A DNA stretch of 64,000 bases from Bdellovibrionales bacterium GWA2_49_15 (GTDB lineage Bacteria; Bdellovibrionota; Bacteriovoracia; Bacteriovoracales; Bacteriovoracaceae): the NCBI GenBank assembly GCA_001769855.1, contig MEPP01000021.1:372001-436000 (forward strand), read 5' to 3'. Below, piece by piece: positions 48,901 to 54,128 of this stretch (position 1 is the first letter of the stretch; every line of letters begins with the position of its first letter). The translations under genes were made by a program, and so were the position numbers. The notes under the pieces were generated by a model. That model was given only the letters and a program-made list of their open reading frames with translations, had not been told where the DNA came from and did not search any database.

Positions 48901-51367
48901 ATATAACAGTGCAGGCAATCTCTTAAAGCAAACTCGCACCGACGAAAATGGAAAGCGAACCGTGGTGGAAAACAAGTATTTTGACGACACCAATCTTCTC
49001 ATGAGTACGACTAATAAACTCGTCACCCCAAATCAATCCGTGAGCTTTGAATACAACTCCAAAGGTCAGATTATCACTAAAACTGACACTACGTTGAATT
49101 CCACGACCACCGATTACGATGTCTTTGGCAACGTGGACTATCAAAAAGACCAGCTTGGAAATGAGCTGTTCATCACCCGCGATTTTGCCGGAAATGTGAA
49201 AGAGACCAAAAATGCCAAGGGTCAGATTGTAAAAAATGAGTTTGATGATTTCAACCGACTTACATCGGTTTTATCCCCTAAGCTTGAACGAACTGAATAC
49301 TCGTACTATAAAACCGGCGAACTCAAAACCATCAAAGACCCGCTTGATGAAGAGGTCCACTTCACTTTTAACGAGCTATCTGAACTAACTTTAAAAGTCG
49401 ATCAGCTTGGGCGTCAAACTAAAATCTTCTATGACTCAAACTCAAATGTCGCAGAAGAAATCGATCCGGCCGGACATCACGTTTCCTACGAGCGCGATAA
49501 TATAGACAGAGTCACCAAGAAGATATTGCCTGATAATGTTTATGAGATGGCGTACGATTTAAGAAACAACGTCAAATTGATTAAAGACCAAAACACCGAG
49601 TATCGACTGCAATACGAGAGCCGAGAAGGTGGCGACCTCGTTTCCCGAATTGATTTCGTGGGAGTTGGCACGAGAACAGATTTAGGCACGCATTTCGTAT
49701 CCTATACTTACGATGCCAATAGCAATCGCAAAAGAATGGTTCATCCAGGCGGTGAGGTCAACTACACCTTTGATGCAGGGAACAGGCTAAAAACAATCTT
49801 GAACCACAAAGACGAACAGTTTGACCTCGCCTTTGACAATTTGAACCGTATTACCTCACTAAAAAATCCCGTGGTGGAATCGGTTTTAAGTTTTGACGCC
49901 ACATCTTTTGTAAAATCAATTGTGCACAAGAAAAGGTTGAATGCCGAAGTTCTGGCGCGCCATGATTACTCACGGGATTCAATTGGCAATAAAACGGAAA
50001 TCCGATCGCTCCTTGGAACTCAGTCTCTAAGTTTTGACAAAAACAACCAGCTCACAGAAAACATTCACGGGGAACTTGGGCTGACTGAAAACTTCGACTT
50101 TGATGAAATCGGCAACCGCACCGAAGACAACTCAGGCACTTATACCTATGATCCGACAAAACAACGCTTGCAAGAGGACGCTCGCTTTACCTATCTCTTC
50201 GACGATAATGGCAACATGGCGGGCAAGATTTCTAAAACAAATCCGAACTTAGTTTATCAGTTTACCCACAACTCAGAAAACCGACTTACTCATTATCAGG
50301 AATTTGATAATAACGTGATTCAAAAAGAGGCCTTCTATCTCTACGGGGCAACGGGACTTCGAATTGAAAAACGTGTTGTCGATCATGTCAATTCTGCCAA
50401 TTCGTTTACTCGTCGCTATCTCTATGACGGACAAGAAATTGTGGTGGAAACTGACGAGACCAATCAAAAGTTAGCGATCTATACTCAATCAACGCTAAGG
50501 ACTGATGACACGTTATCGGTCGATATCACGGCTAGGGGGCAGCTAAAGGGTCTTGCAACCAGGGCCGGCACTTTTTACTTCTTGAAGGATTCACTGGGTA
50601 CAATCACTGATTTAGTTGATGAAGCTGGGCCTTTGGTCCAACATTATGTGTATTCTTCGTTTGGAAACTTGGAAAAAATAACGGATGCGTCTGGTAACAC
50701 CATTGCGCCGGTTTTAAAACCTTATTTTGCTTTTGCCAACCGAGAATTGGATGATGAAACCGGACTCATTTACGTTCGCGTTCGCACCTATGACCCAACG
50801 CTTGGTCAATTTATCCAAAGAGACCCGTATTTTGGAAATCTCAATGCCCCAAGAACTTTTATTAATAAATATATTTATCCGATGAACAACCCTCTTCGTT
50901 ATGTTGATCCCAGTGGCCGTATCGGCGCACTTGCGGCCATTGGAATAGGTGCTGCAGTTGGTGCTGTCTTAGGAGGCGCATTAGCTGCATATAATGGCGA
51001 CAATATTGGAAAAGGTGCAGTTGAGGGGGCTCTCTTGGGAGCTACAGTGGCGGCCATTTATCTCTTATCTCCCGCCGTGGCGATTACCCTTCTAGGTACG
51101 TCTGCAATAAATGCATTAACCACCAAAGGCAATGTTGGTCAAAATTTCAAAGAGAACGTCAGAAAGAATAGTTTTACATCAATGTCGACAGCAGTCGCAA
51201 ATAGAGCATTTCATAATTCAATCCTCGACTTTATCGGAGCAATTAAAACAGCTAGCGATATCATAGATACCGCATGTGATCCTAGCAGGGGGACATTAAG
51301 TGAAAAAGATGTTTGTCAAATTCAGGATGAAAATGAATCTTTGCGTGACTTTTTTTCAACTAATTAG
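33977..51367 (+). CDS. giant (5796-residue) PKD/RCC1/NHL/YD-Rhs surface protein with toxin-like tip
   Basis: The start at 33977 has GGAG 7 bases upstream and gives a signal peptide (MKIILVLPWIFFVFSLYG). Domains in order (residues approximate): DNRLRE-type 20-215, PKD 235-317, coiled coil 435-485, Ig-like 650-1018, twelve PKD 1098-2152, RCC1-type propeller repeats 2368-3253, three PKD 3258-3529, Ig-like 3532-3700, carboxypeptidase-regulatory (TTR) 3792-3862, ZU5-like 3895-4029, plug-like 4035-4485, NHL 4488-4705, YD repeats 4735-5555, Rhs core 5555-5648 (GLIYVRVRTYDPTLGQFIQR, then RYVDPSGR), and a 148-residue tip rich in Gly/Ala helices. The YD shell in Rhs and Tc proteins encloses a toxin released by cleavage after the core. 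The tip is the most variable part in such proteins and its activity is not recognised. It is likely secreted and surface-displayed. The C-terminal order matches animal teneurins. Confidence 0.9.
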   Translation: MKIILVLPWIFFVFSLYGQQFETISVEADTYLRQGSPNQNQGAEAIAVIQESGRNRTLLRFNSLAVKQASSGHLLSAKLRLYISQNANNWGSTGRDIGIYTLNDSWTEMGVTWNCRNDLVPANSSTDCPGEEWTMYSGTHPELHPYNATPIATTTITNNLTGNIELDITAYVQSIIDDSIINNGLMIKKITESQIGHIEFGTKESNVPAKLILTFETVEIPPTPTPSPPPVSEFPSALMNISQMSGEAPLTTSFNFSNIEGSNTSITLFFDDGSSEIYAGGPISHSFSEQGIYNVIAVIQDDRGHSTQIEETIIVTGTLPSMRMANSGIWITPNKLNPLIRQSGEKVIISGEICKVWKGAFRDTPICRGMSDSSIQITAYFPDKAHEVTGQVIVSKEDNRRFFRFETSELNPANLNQFTLVVGNIPPRVKELNATKVRLESRVQKLKLKISELVSAGALQEKIDRLLKSKTTLELVIAKIEALLSTRPEIISEYRLPLQVENSPSAQFYYAGMFAGFKLEAETVPGIKFENESGLVKMKITNLTNLSSGLPDGSDLVDFVGDARLTSDNDEHFYYAEIYYKGTLVHTSVPKIFNVNDTIEYNHSVASFSSTQAQDFRIDLFRKKTANTSQARRWGRLEFSIPVLQVRDTTPPVWLAPISPDENQHLFREFPEIIAHVKDSSGVLNLASASVKMNGAELPVATEILVDGIIKVSAVAPLNLPEGEYSIEYSIQDQGQNFATPNPLVRTFTIDHTPPIIGLNLANNQVMRTATFNLEAQISDLSSTDVDIFLNNVKLTTTQDSFITQSLTFGPGSNLLTILARDGAGNQTQQTSTLFYDNAPPKIYLSHQGSSLTKQASYQIAVKVEDQALTRVEIYQNTILVATQTAQAGASFNLDLALFEGANIIRILAIDSGNYLSEESVSITRDSIPPQIDLSYPSQNFITLKNNIRINGTYNENLASLFINNQSVAFDNAAKTFSSAYSLSPGTQTIEIRSVDSAGNEAQFSLAGESVQVDTQDSLGLFSEAQLEVSRSGPNTILSAPAGAVLVPNSKISISTNNGQSFETEAQSDGSFSASLNPFISANIIVTAPLIAPVFARFQAQTLAPAEPLTVQFFADPEGQEITEFTWNFGEGTSSVSGINFASFSYPSGGDYLVTLTVKNAQGAQNSTSRLIHLGSGMVAAFEVGSTRGNAPMFVALDAINSFDPAVITSYRFETNTGTMVENPFPFALMILETPGVHQITLKVKNAQNDEAISAPVSVTVNAPPSIALQKEILKAKAPSLVKVLVTAQDSDSTIPLRFRFNFGDGSPVVESTASSMEHIYQSVGNYNAVIEAFDSDNAKTSATIQVSVAENLAPTARLSSDVTTGHSPLNVQLDAGASTDDEGIVSYKWSVGSGPEFETSSPQYSITMEALGEIPVQVRTLDRQGLEAIAQVTVNVLPPNNPPVPVLAISPTEGIAPLEIELDASGSTDDFGIVEYAFVLSDGRRLSGPDSKLLVTFTNPGIYSCAVVVRDTTGVERASEPISITAHVPPRAYFLASPSSDTNPVTVSFNATQSLVGAPIISYVWSYGDGADETTTIPTTTHIYQNAGVFLPSLTVTDSLGTTNTFSRTITVKENHAPEAYLTQSTLSGRTPLTVSFNAQSSTDDSAITNYHFEFSDGEVKDQTGPMISKTFTAVGEQSVKLTVSDRQGLTSVKSAQVSVRPPNAAPLASFTHTEAVVATRQAFHVDGSASTDDSSVSAYRWNKGDGEIVTTRTPVAELFYYLPGIYAVTLVVIDDEGLPSLTSLSQVIRVNARPDARLQASLLEANPGDEISFDASGSTDSDGTIVLYRFTLDGSVIEQINPTLTHHFLDGGIKNIQVTVVDNDGAESTKSLNVKINSGPVAQLLASRISGDFPLSVNFNAGGSTDNEGITQYFYTYGDGDTLSTTSPTTNHIYQNPGEYVAKVKVFDRFNLFTEAQVAITVLQNTAPVANLSHTLSHQIAPAVITLDASQSSDNHEIVNFTFVISKDGSTVSQLTQNTPLASITIAEAGTYSAKVTAIDNQGVTGEASINFSLIQNTPPVAALTLTTPSPIHAPKVITFDASTSSDDEGIDHFEFEYGDGGTETLIKPMATSILSSSGVYLAKVRAFDRQGQMSEASLTYTVEPSIPKTEYDGPVLSFNPEAGMLNTNPESIEVDIEDASDIDVARFAIELNGTTLTQEKFSYDLLSKKLSINVENALTELNENILKVRAGDIFGNITTRAQVYVLDTLNQPDTKGPIFNFNPGGGELATLTPVVQIAASDLSGLDFSTLILRLNDIIIPETYYSIDQSQNRITVNFDQNFPLSDQIFSVVQIELRDTLGNLGIGKVGLDTIQREVVVIESGGQEALGVQGGRYHSCAVMESGGVKCWGRFNEGQAGYGTQSAVFLSKPPAFYGDVPLFTSSELASGEKVEQLVSIAHDNCILTNNGNVRCWGANSSGELGLGHVNWMGDNEPASASGYTSLLTSEELAQGIKVKKIAGNWLTFCALFTNGGVRCWGSNSTYLMGDKRAGTDNLGDNELPSSVPMISLGGPAVDISISSVSACARLAMPSGEEIRCWGHGGWGSLGIGYVTVIGDNEYPSDMTVFAQILSPAEKAQGRAIKSLTSSHYGHCVHFEDKGVRCWGDNNLGALGYPGNPRVGDNELPYTVGDVQILSPAELVAGKTVEILRNGTGLNTCAIISDGTLRCWGYNSYGSLGLGHTNVIGDNEYPYTAGDVPVFTATEIADGRKVADVLMGYDFTCIVSDLAQVKCFGGNFNWQLGLGNSAATNIGDYEFPSEVTVFPQILSASEKTSGRSISKITSGGDSHCTLFQDKGVRCWGSNAFGQIGYPGLAKIGDDELPSSVGDVQILSPAELSSGMTVEVIRQGGRHSCAILSTGALRCFGYNGTASLGLGHLNNIGDNEHPYTAGDISIFNETEISAGRRVVDAALGFEHTCMVSDLGQVKCWGSNLQNQLGYPGATILGDDELPSTYGYVDMGGTVQLLQAKTFDAGRLHTCAMMSDDNLRCWGRALEGQLGYGRTSNPSITPASWGNVPLFTTSEIQAGEKIHELIGLFNSNCVLTNFGHVRCFGDNASGALGLGHVNRIGDNEPANAGGFVSLLSSTEIAEGVLVDMIDGYNSTCAHLSNGSVRCFGPNTSYIIGNRTANTAHIGDNELPSSIPPLSLDGPAMDVTVSGVSACARLNMSSGEETRCWGNGGMGTLGLAATYGQAIGDNELPSSYTYVNMGGAVSIPKTETTIAAYFTADPQYGPLPLTVYFDASTSTSSNGAIVSYQWEIMDEITGPYSFTATTPTFSYTFLTQGTYVVKLTVEDVLEQSGIYERIVTVGDEPISPVAILSITPDHGKRPLNITFDASLSYSALGNLAQYHYYFGDGAELVTTLPTATHIYQNLGVYLARVEVTDGNNLSSTSFSQAVAVDSLNYAPVANLDCMITENTTVVCRTFGSYDSDGLLGAIRIDFGDGESQEAPLNGQDIFHTYSEPGVGRYTITAEIADELGLISTVTETVQYDFTAPEIALGNNGGGITNVNIFSLPITIQDDSFTSTRIYLNEGLIFITSKKDFTPTIGLMEGQNIIRIESSDGAGNSSEDTLMPITLDTIAPQMLSLSPNNGDTIERMLVSVEGTANEPLSSASANESSLIVNGNNLYGTINMPEGGAQALFVSISDIAGNTTNITRTVDVFRRNLIAELISIDPSSTSSDRLVINGAPDAARPGILVQIKTSIFGSDEIIAESDGSFSFETDYFDEVELKATDHFGRTNTVTKTYHPVTTLAGVVKDALTGNPIPGVIVTITSSGQHDDTDSEGVFVIPNPITGDHSISIDATGVVTSGRSYSKLELPVSLGNLQENALARVIYISPILQDGTETPITSGTHEETITVSSTHAPDVEIEISPTTEVVIPQGAVGAINIAEVAKNRTTVDVPEFAEPDTVYALEPSGLTLSRPTKITLPNVNEFPPGMQVVIMSKNSADGTWDADGLAVVSEDGLSIETIENGGIKHFSEIYAAPLGPKVAQIGAQDKPGADSFNGALTTSIDLPSYKTLGQDIAPGLIYKSTWAKPIIAVTNLFSIPENRVRLSQSAGGRFITEKVSAQATVESWIDPDFITAEFESGTLRSDPMKFTGIPRDAVISYAMDLSSQESGVQPYRSHYEVHLKQMILRTFTVVKESTFKKTKVETTIERETVLFSVFPPDLTGTTYIQNKINSSVGRGWKIKGEQSILNPESPRLMIEEGDGSFTSYVVNNEINTLYNPGTTINTVDLTTWPNVSLVEDYKNLKTISLESNPSTLSDTPIPPATGRLGHNYSRCGVWTGGECSQMEVCLQQEMAFTHRRLPVSLLQLTSGNFLLGDKLGQIIDSSNFSTVAGGYQTPPTFYSDFNFNWEGTHNLINYCNSSDDVDCGPNSLGDYLGYHYSGQDFSAENVRFGAPDPAWTWKVSVAFVPRYRCGDLAIRKASSGQWPSPDFADGAEGASKLNDVRHMIQGPGNTILISDFGNSRIRKLDLTTHQLTTIAGTGETIDHGDGDFANIAGIYHPTALARDPAGNIYIVTESGRIRKIDPSNRITTIAGKGGNFGFETKIEDSSFLNPRGAVYDNENNFLYVADTGHHRIVKLDFERGKAYSVGGNGSCDPKLASTLIGDGKPALEAQICSPTTLGLDEENNLLVFESGRNRIRRINFTTSEFGEIAFVPTQEDNSRLVRLPDNSFKRSMRSGNVINYRSDGKATSMVELTGNTWSFSYNDDGTLATQTDPVGSHVDYHYSGGKLEKIVDPAGRTTRFNYDGDKLEGVTYSDNSTLAYEYNGDGLLTSETNQRGHSTQYSYNDWKRLEKVTRPFTRNDGTPDTRVVTVNDSTSSSMGNNFTGGAAGQLKKFGTGAGEHSDSIQDARGNSTVFKKDETGYINTITDAEGQETIIERDLDGRPIKITRPDLSYVTLIYDLRLGRKGDLLSKFDSSTHVLLEFEYNSAGNLLKQTRTDENGKRTVVENKYFDDTNLLMSTTNKLVTPNQSVSFEYNSKGQIITKTDTTLNSTTTDYDVFGNVDYQKDQLGNELFITRDFAGNVKETKNAKGQIVKNEFDDFNRLTSVLSPKLERTEYSYYKTGELKTIKDPLDEEVHFTFNELSELTLKVDQLGRQTKIFYDSNSNVAEEIDPAGHHVSYERDNIDRVTKKILPDNVYEMAYDLRNNVKLIKDQNTEYRLQYESREGGDLVSRIDFVGVGTRTDLGTHFVSYTYDANSNRKRMVHPGGEVNYTFDAGNRLKTILNHKDEQFDLAFDNLNRITSLKNPVVESVLSFDATSFVKSIVHKKRLNAEVLARHDYSRDSIGNKTEIRSLLGTQSLSFDKNNQLTENIHGELGLTENFDFDEIGNRTEDNSGTYTYDPTKQRLQEDARFTYLFDDNGNMAGKISKTNPNLVYQFTHNSENRLTHYQEFDNNVIQKEAFYLYGATGLRIEKRVVDHVNSANSFTRRYLYDGQEIVVETDETNQKLAIYTQSTLRTDDTLSVDITARGQLKGLATRAGTFYFLKDSLGTITDLVDEAGPLVQHYVYSSFGNLEKITDASGNTIAPVLKPYFAFANRELDDETGLIYVRVRTYDPTLGQFIQRDPYFGNLNAPRTFINKYIYPMNNPLRYVDPSGRIGALAAIGIGAAVGAVLGGALAAYNGDNIGKGAVEGALLGATVAAIYLLSPAVAITLLGTSAINALTTKGNVGQNFKENVRKNSFTSMSTAVANRAFHNSILDFIGAIKTASDIIDTACDPSRGTLSEKDVCQIQDENESLRDFFSTN

Positions 51368-51800
51368 AACTTCACTCTTGATGATTATCCTTATTGATCA
51401 TTCTTTTGCCTTTAGTTGGAAAAGATGCCATAAAGAGTGGATACAATCAACATTTGGAACGGGAGTAGCAATCTCTACAACATCCTTTGTGTCTTCCACC
51501 GGGGCTTGCTCCGCCATCGGCATGAATACCCAAGACCAGAAAAAACTTTTCGTCGCCCAAAACTCCGACAAACTCATGGAAGACTCCGCCCGCGGTGGCG
51601 GTGAATATCTCTCTGCCTACGCCTCCCTGTCTGGATGCCTGCAAGATGGCAGGGATAAGCTCCCAGTGGTATTTCAAAGGAACTTCGTTCAAATCTTTGG
51701 AGACAAGAATCCCGATGAGCCTGAGGCCATTAATCGCGCCATGGAAAATGCGATAAAGAGCGACCCAATCCTTGCCTCAAGATGTTGGAGTGGTAGCTAG
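51333..51800 (+). CDS. DUF3015-like exported protein overlapping the giant gene
   Basis: A 155-residue protein starting at the ATG at 51333 with AGGA upstream, giving a signal peptide (ends near DHSFAFS). An in-frame GTG at 51300 is an alternative. The body matches DUF3015: a STGACSAIG segment, FVAQNSDKLMEDSARGGGEYL and SAYASLSGC, with several cysteines. It overlaps the giant gene by 35 bases in another frame, so it is co-translated. Position directly after an Rhs-type toxin tip is where immunity genes sit, but DUF3015 proteins are not known for that role, so the assignment stays open. Confidence 0.65.
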   Translation: MNLCVTFFQLIRTSLLMIILIDHSFAFSWKRCHKEWIQSTFGTGVAISTTSFVSSTGACSAIGMNTQDQKKLFVAQNSDKLMEDSARGGGEYLSAYASLSGCLQDGRDKLPVVFQRNFVQIFGDKNPDEPEAINRAMENAIKSDPILASRCWSGS

Positions 51801-51846
51801 ATCGTGACACTGATAAGGCCTCATTAATTTCATTCAACATGGCAAG

Positions 51847-52821
51847 CTAATCATTGAATAAAAAAAAGGAAGCGGCATCGCCATCATTTTGTTTATTTAA
51901 AGCAATTGCCTTGTCTCTGAAAGATTGGATTTGTTCTTTTGTAAACAACGACTCGTCATACGATTCAGCATAAGATCTTTTATCCCGCAATGGAATATCC
52001 TGCAAATACTGCTCGCTTCCCCAAAACTGGAAATCCCAAGAGTCAAAAACCGTATCAACTCGCTTGAAACCGACATGGGAGGCCAATAATTTCATACTGG
52101 CAACTGTGTGTAGGAAAAAATGTCGGGGAGCATCTAATTGCACCCAATTAACACCATAGGTTTTCCAGGCATAAGTTCCTGCCACAGGAACACGCATCAA
52201 AACACATCCTCCCGGCCTTAACAAAGAATATGCTTTTTGCAATGTCTCTTTTTGGTTCGGCATGTGTTCGAACGAGTGACTGAAAATAACAAGATCATAT
52301 TTATCATTGATTTCATCTAATGACATTTTACGAATAGAAACTCCCCCTTCATAATGGATATCCTGTTTTATAAAAGGGTCGATTCCACTCACGGTGGCGA
52401 ATCCGAATCTTCTAAGCTTCAGCAGTAATTGACCCGAACCACAGCCAACATCAAGAATTGCTGCGTCAAACTTGAGACCGGTCTTTTCAACCCATGCGTA
52501 AAAATCTTCAGGTTCACGATATTTATAAGAAAGAATTTTACCTAATAAGCTTTTTTGTTTAAATACTTTATACTTCACCAATTCTTTTTTTAAGAATATT
52601 TTTAGAGGATGGTGCTTATAAGAAATTTGCCCAAAGGAGTAATAATTTGCCGGATAGTAACGGCTCATATCGGTTGGAGCAGAAACTATCACCACGCAAC
52701 CACATTGGCCGCATTCTAAATACTCAAAATTATCCCGCAGACCAAACATCATTTCTCTAGCAATATGTATCTTGTTTCCCTTGTCGTTACAACAAATTCG
52801 GCACTGCAATTCGGCATTCAT
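51847..52821 (-). CDS. SAM methyltransferase with N-terminal Zn-binding Cys motif
   Basis: A 324-residue class I methyltransferase. Residues 1-45 have CRICCND and CGQCGCV, a likely zinc knuckle, as in the methyltransferases of polysaccharide and nodulation-type clusters. The SAM loop is AAILDVGCGSGQLLLKL, with SFEHMPNQKETLQKAYSLL as the post-motif region and the ADP-like RPGGCVLMRVP. The C-terminal third (from about 240) is a second domain. It may methylate a sugar or glycan. It is convergent with the giant operon and lies inside the stretch bounded by tRNA-Val remnants. Confidence 0.82.
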   Translation of the reverse strand: MNAELQCRICCNDKGNKIHIAREMMFGLRDNFEYLECGQCGCVVIVSAPTDMSRYYPANYYSFGQISYKHHPLKIFLKKELVKYKVFKQKSLLGKILSYKYREPEDFYAWVEKTGLKFDAAILDVGCGSGQLLLKLRRFGFATVSGIDPFIKQDIHYEGGVSIRKMSLDEINDKYDLVIFSHSFEHMPNQKETLQKAYSLLRPGGCVLMRVPVAGTYAWKTYGVNWVQLDAPRHFFLHTVASMKLLASHVGFKRVDTVFDSWDFQFWGSEQYLQDIPLRDKRSYAESYDESLFTKEQIQSFRDKAIALNKQNDGDAASFFLFND

Positions 52822-53190
52822 GAATAACTCCCTTAAAATTAAAGATAATCTTTAAGAGCGTTTGATTTTTCCAGGAGCTGGACAAATAAACGCGCTCTTC
52901 TGAATATATGCATATAGGATTATATAATATTGTATAAAAATATTAATATAAATATGTTAGAATATGAATAATGTCGTACGGAAACTGAGATGGCTTGTTT
53001 AAACTAACGAGGGCCTGTACCCGTATTGATGTGAGAGTCTTTGTAGGTCGGACAAAGCCTTTAAAAGTCCCAGAACGATGGATGACTGCTTGTGTGGGGG
53101 CGGCGGGCAAATCCACTGAATTTTTTTACACTTTTTGAGAAAAGGCAAAATACTATTCAGAAACGGCTTTCCTTCTTAAAGATGCCTATC
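52822..53190. other. A/T-rich intergenic region, no gene found
   Basis: Between the methyltransferase gene and the hairpin element. The first 130 bases are strongly A/T-rich (TATAAT-like runs near 52912-52950 could be promoter sequence for the methyltransferase). No ORF, RNA gene or terminator was recognised. Confidence 0.55.
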
Positions 53191-53328
53191 AAAAGAAGGA
53201 TGGCAGTCGCGATATCCCGGCCGCAGGCCGGGACAAATGTAGCTCAAAAAAAACGGCGCAGCCTTTTTGAGCGTATCGGCCGAAGAAAATATTAGCTTAT
53301 TAAAAGAAGGATGGTAGTCGCGACAAGG
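53191..53328 (+). repeat. hairpin element copy 3 bounded by tRNA-Val 3'-end repeats
   Basis: The direct repeats AAAAGAAGGATGG(C/T)AGTCGCGA flank the unit at 53191-53212 and 53302-53323 with one difference. Each contains the 3' end of tRNA-Val (TGGTAGTCGCGA). Between them lie CCCGGCC-GCA-GGCCGGG, then GTAG and the GCTCAAAAA/TTTTTGAGC hairpin. The right border continues into ACAAGGG, so the tRNA match is 17 bases. The arrangement resembles a small integrated element with duplicated target. Confidence 0.85.
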
Positions 53329-53497
53329 GTGTACAGACCCAATTTTTTTCTTTTTAATTTTAATAACTTGTGAATGATCTAGCGGACTTAACCCTTTTTG
53401 ATTTTCATCTTCTCTCATCATTTTTCACGGTTTTTCATGTCCAGACTGGAACAGATTAGAACAGATTTTTGATTTGCTTGAGAGAGATAATTTCTCT
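53329..53497. other. intergenic region with short direct repeat
   Basis: No gene. AGAACAGATT occurs twice in a row near 53448-53467 (GGAACAGATT then AGAACAGATT), downstream of the XRE gene stop. Its meaning is unclear. Confidence 0.35.
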
Positions 53498-53929
53498 TCA
53501 CTTCGCGATAGAAGACAATTGAAAAATGGGATGCTTTTCACAACCTGACTTATATGTCTCAAGGGCCTTTTGCGCGATTGGAAACAGGACCGTTGGGTCA
53601 ACGGTTCCCTGCTGAATAAGCATAAGGCAAGAAAGTTTGAATCCTTCAAAGTTCAAATCCTCTACTACTGGAGTCGTGAGGGAATAAGCAATGGCCTTCG
53701 GGCTGTCGGCCAGTAATGGTTCATGCTTAAGGAGGGCCTTGACCACACTATAGAGCGCCCCAAGTCTTTTGCCGATTTTGCCATCTCTAATTTCAGCAAA
53801 GGGCCTGTCCAGCAGCTGAGAGAGGCGCGTTTCTGAAACACCAATATGAGAGGCGATTGATTTTTGAGACCATTTCAAGGTGTCCTTGATTCCTTCAATG
53901 AGTGCTTGTGTTGTAACGTTAGGATTCAT
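53498..53929 (-). CDS. XRE-type HTH regulator, candidate antitoxin
   Basis: A 143-residue protein starting at the ATG at 53929 with GGTGG upstream. Residues 5-45 form a helix-turn-helix (WSQKSIASHIGVSETRLSQLL), and the rest is helical. The layout is like XRE/antitoxin-type regulators that repress their own promoter. It is divergent from the YhaV-like gene, with about 200 bases between. The promoter region has TATAAT at 53961-53966 on its strand and an inverted repeat CCGA-ACTTA-TCGG at 53984-53995 over the -35 zone, which fits autorepression. Confidence 0.65.
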   Translation of the reverse strand: MNPNVTTQALIEGIKDTLKWSQKSIASHIGVSETRLSQLLDRPFAEIRDGKIGKRLGALYSVVKALLKHEPLLADSPKAIAYSLTTPVVEDLNFEGFKLSCLMLIQQGTVDPTVLFPIAQKALETYKSGCEKHPIFQLSSIAK

Positions 53930-53960
53930 AAGTCCACCATCCTGCTGCAAATCTCTACCT

Positions 53961-53995
53961 ATTATATCATTTTACACTCTTATCCGAACTTATCG
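53961..53995 (-). promoter_or_regulatory. candidate promoter and operator of the XRE gene
   Basis: On the minus strand a TATAAT -10 lies 16 bases after TTCGGA as a weak -35, and the inverted repeat CCGA-N5-TCGG overlaps that -35. A second inverted repeat GGCAA-N9-TTGCC lies at 54041-54059, nearer the divergent gene. Confidence 0.4.
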
Positions 53996-54128
53996 GCAAG
54001 ATTTATATAACTATTAGCAATTATTTAAACAAAATTCAATGGCAAATGTAAATATTGCCTAGTTTTTGAGTCATTGTAGGGCATAATTTATTGTGGTAAG
54101 TCATAAGTTTTCAAATTGGACAAGAAGC

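Noticed and set aside
51300-51367. A frameshift splitting one gene into the giant protein and the DUF3015-like one
   Set aside because: The second gene has its own signal peptide and binding site, and the giant's end is a normal stop, so overlap explains it better.
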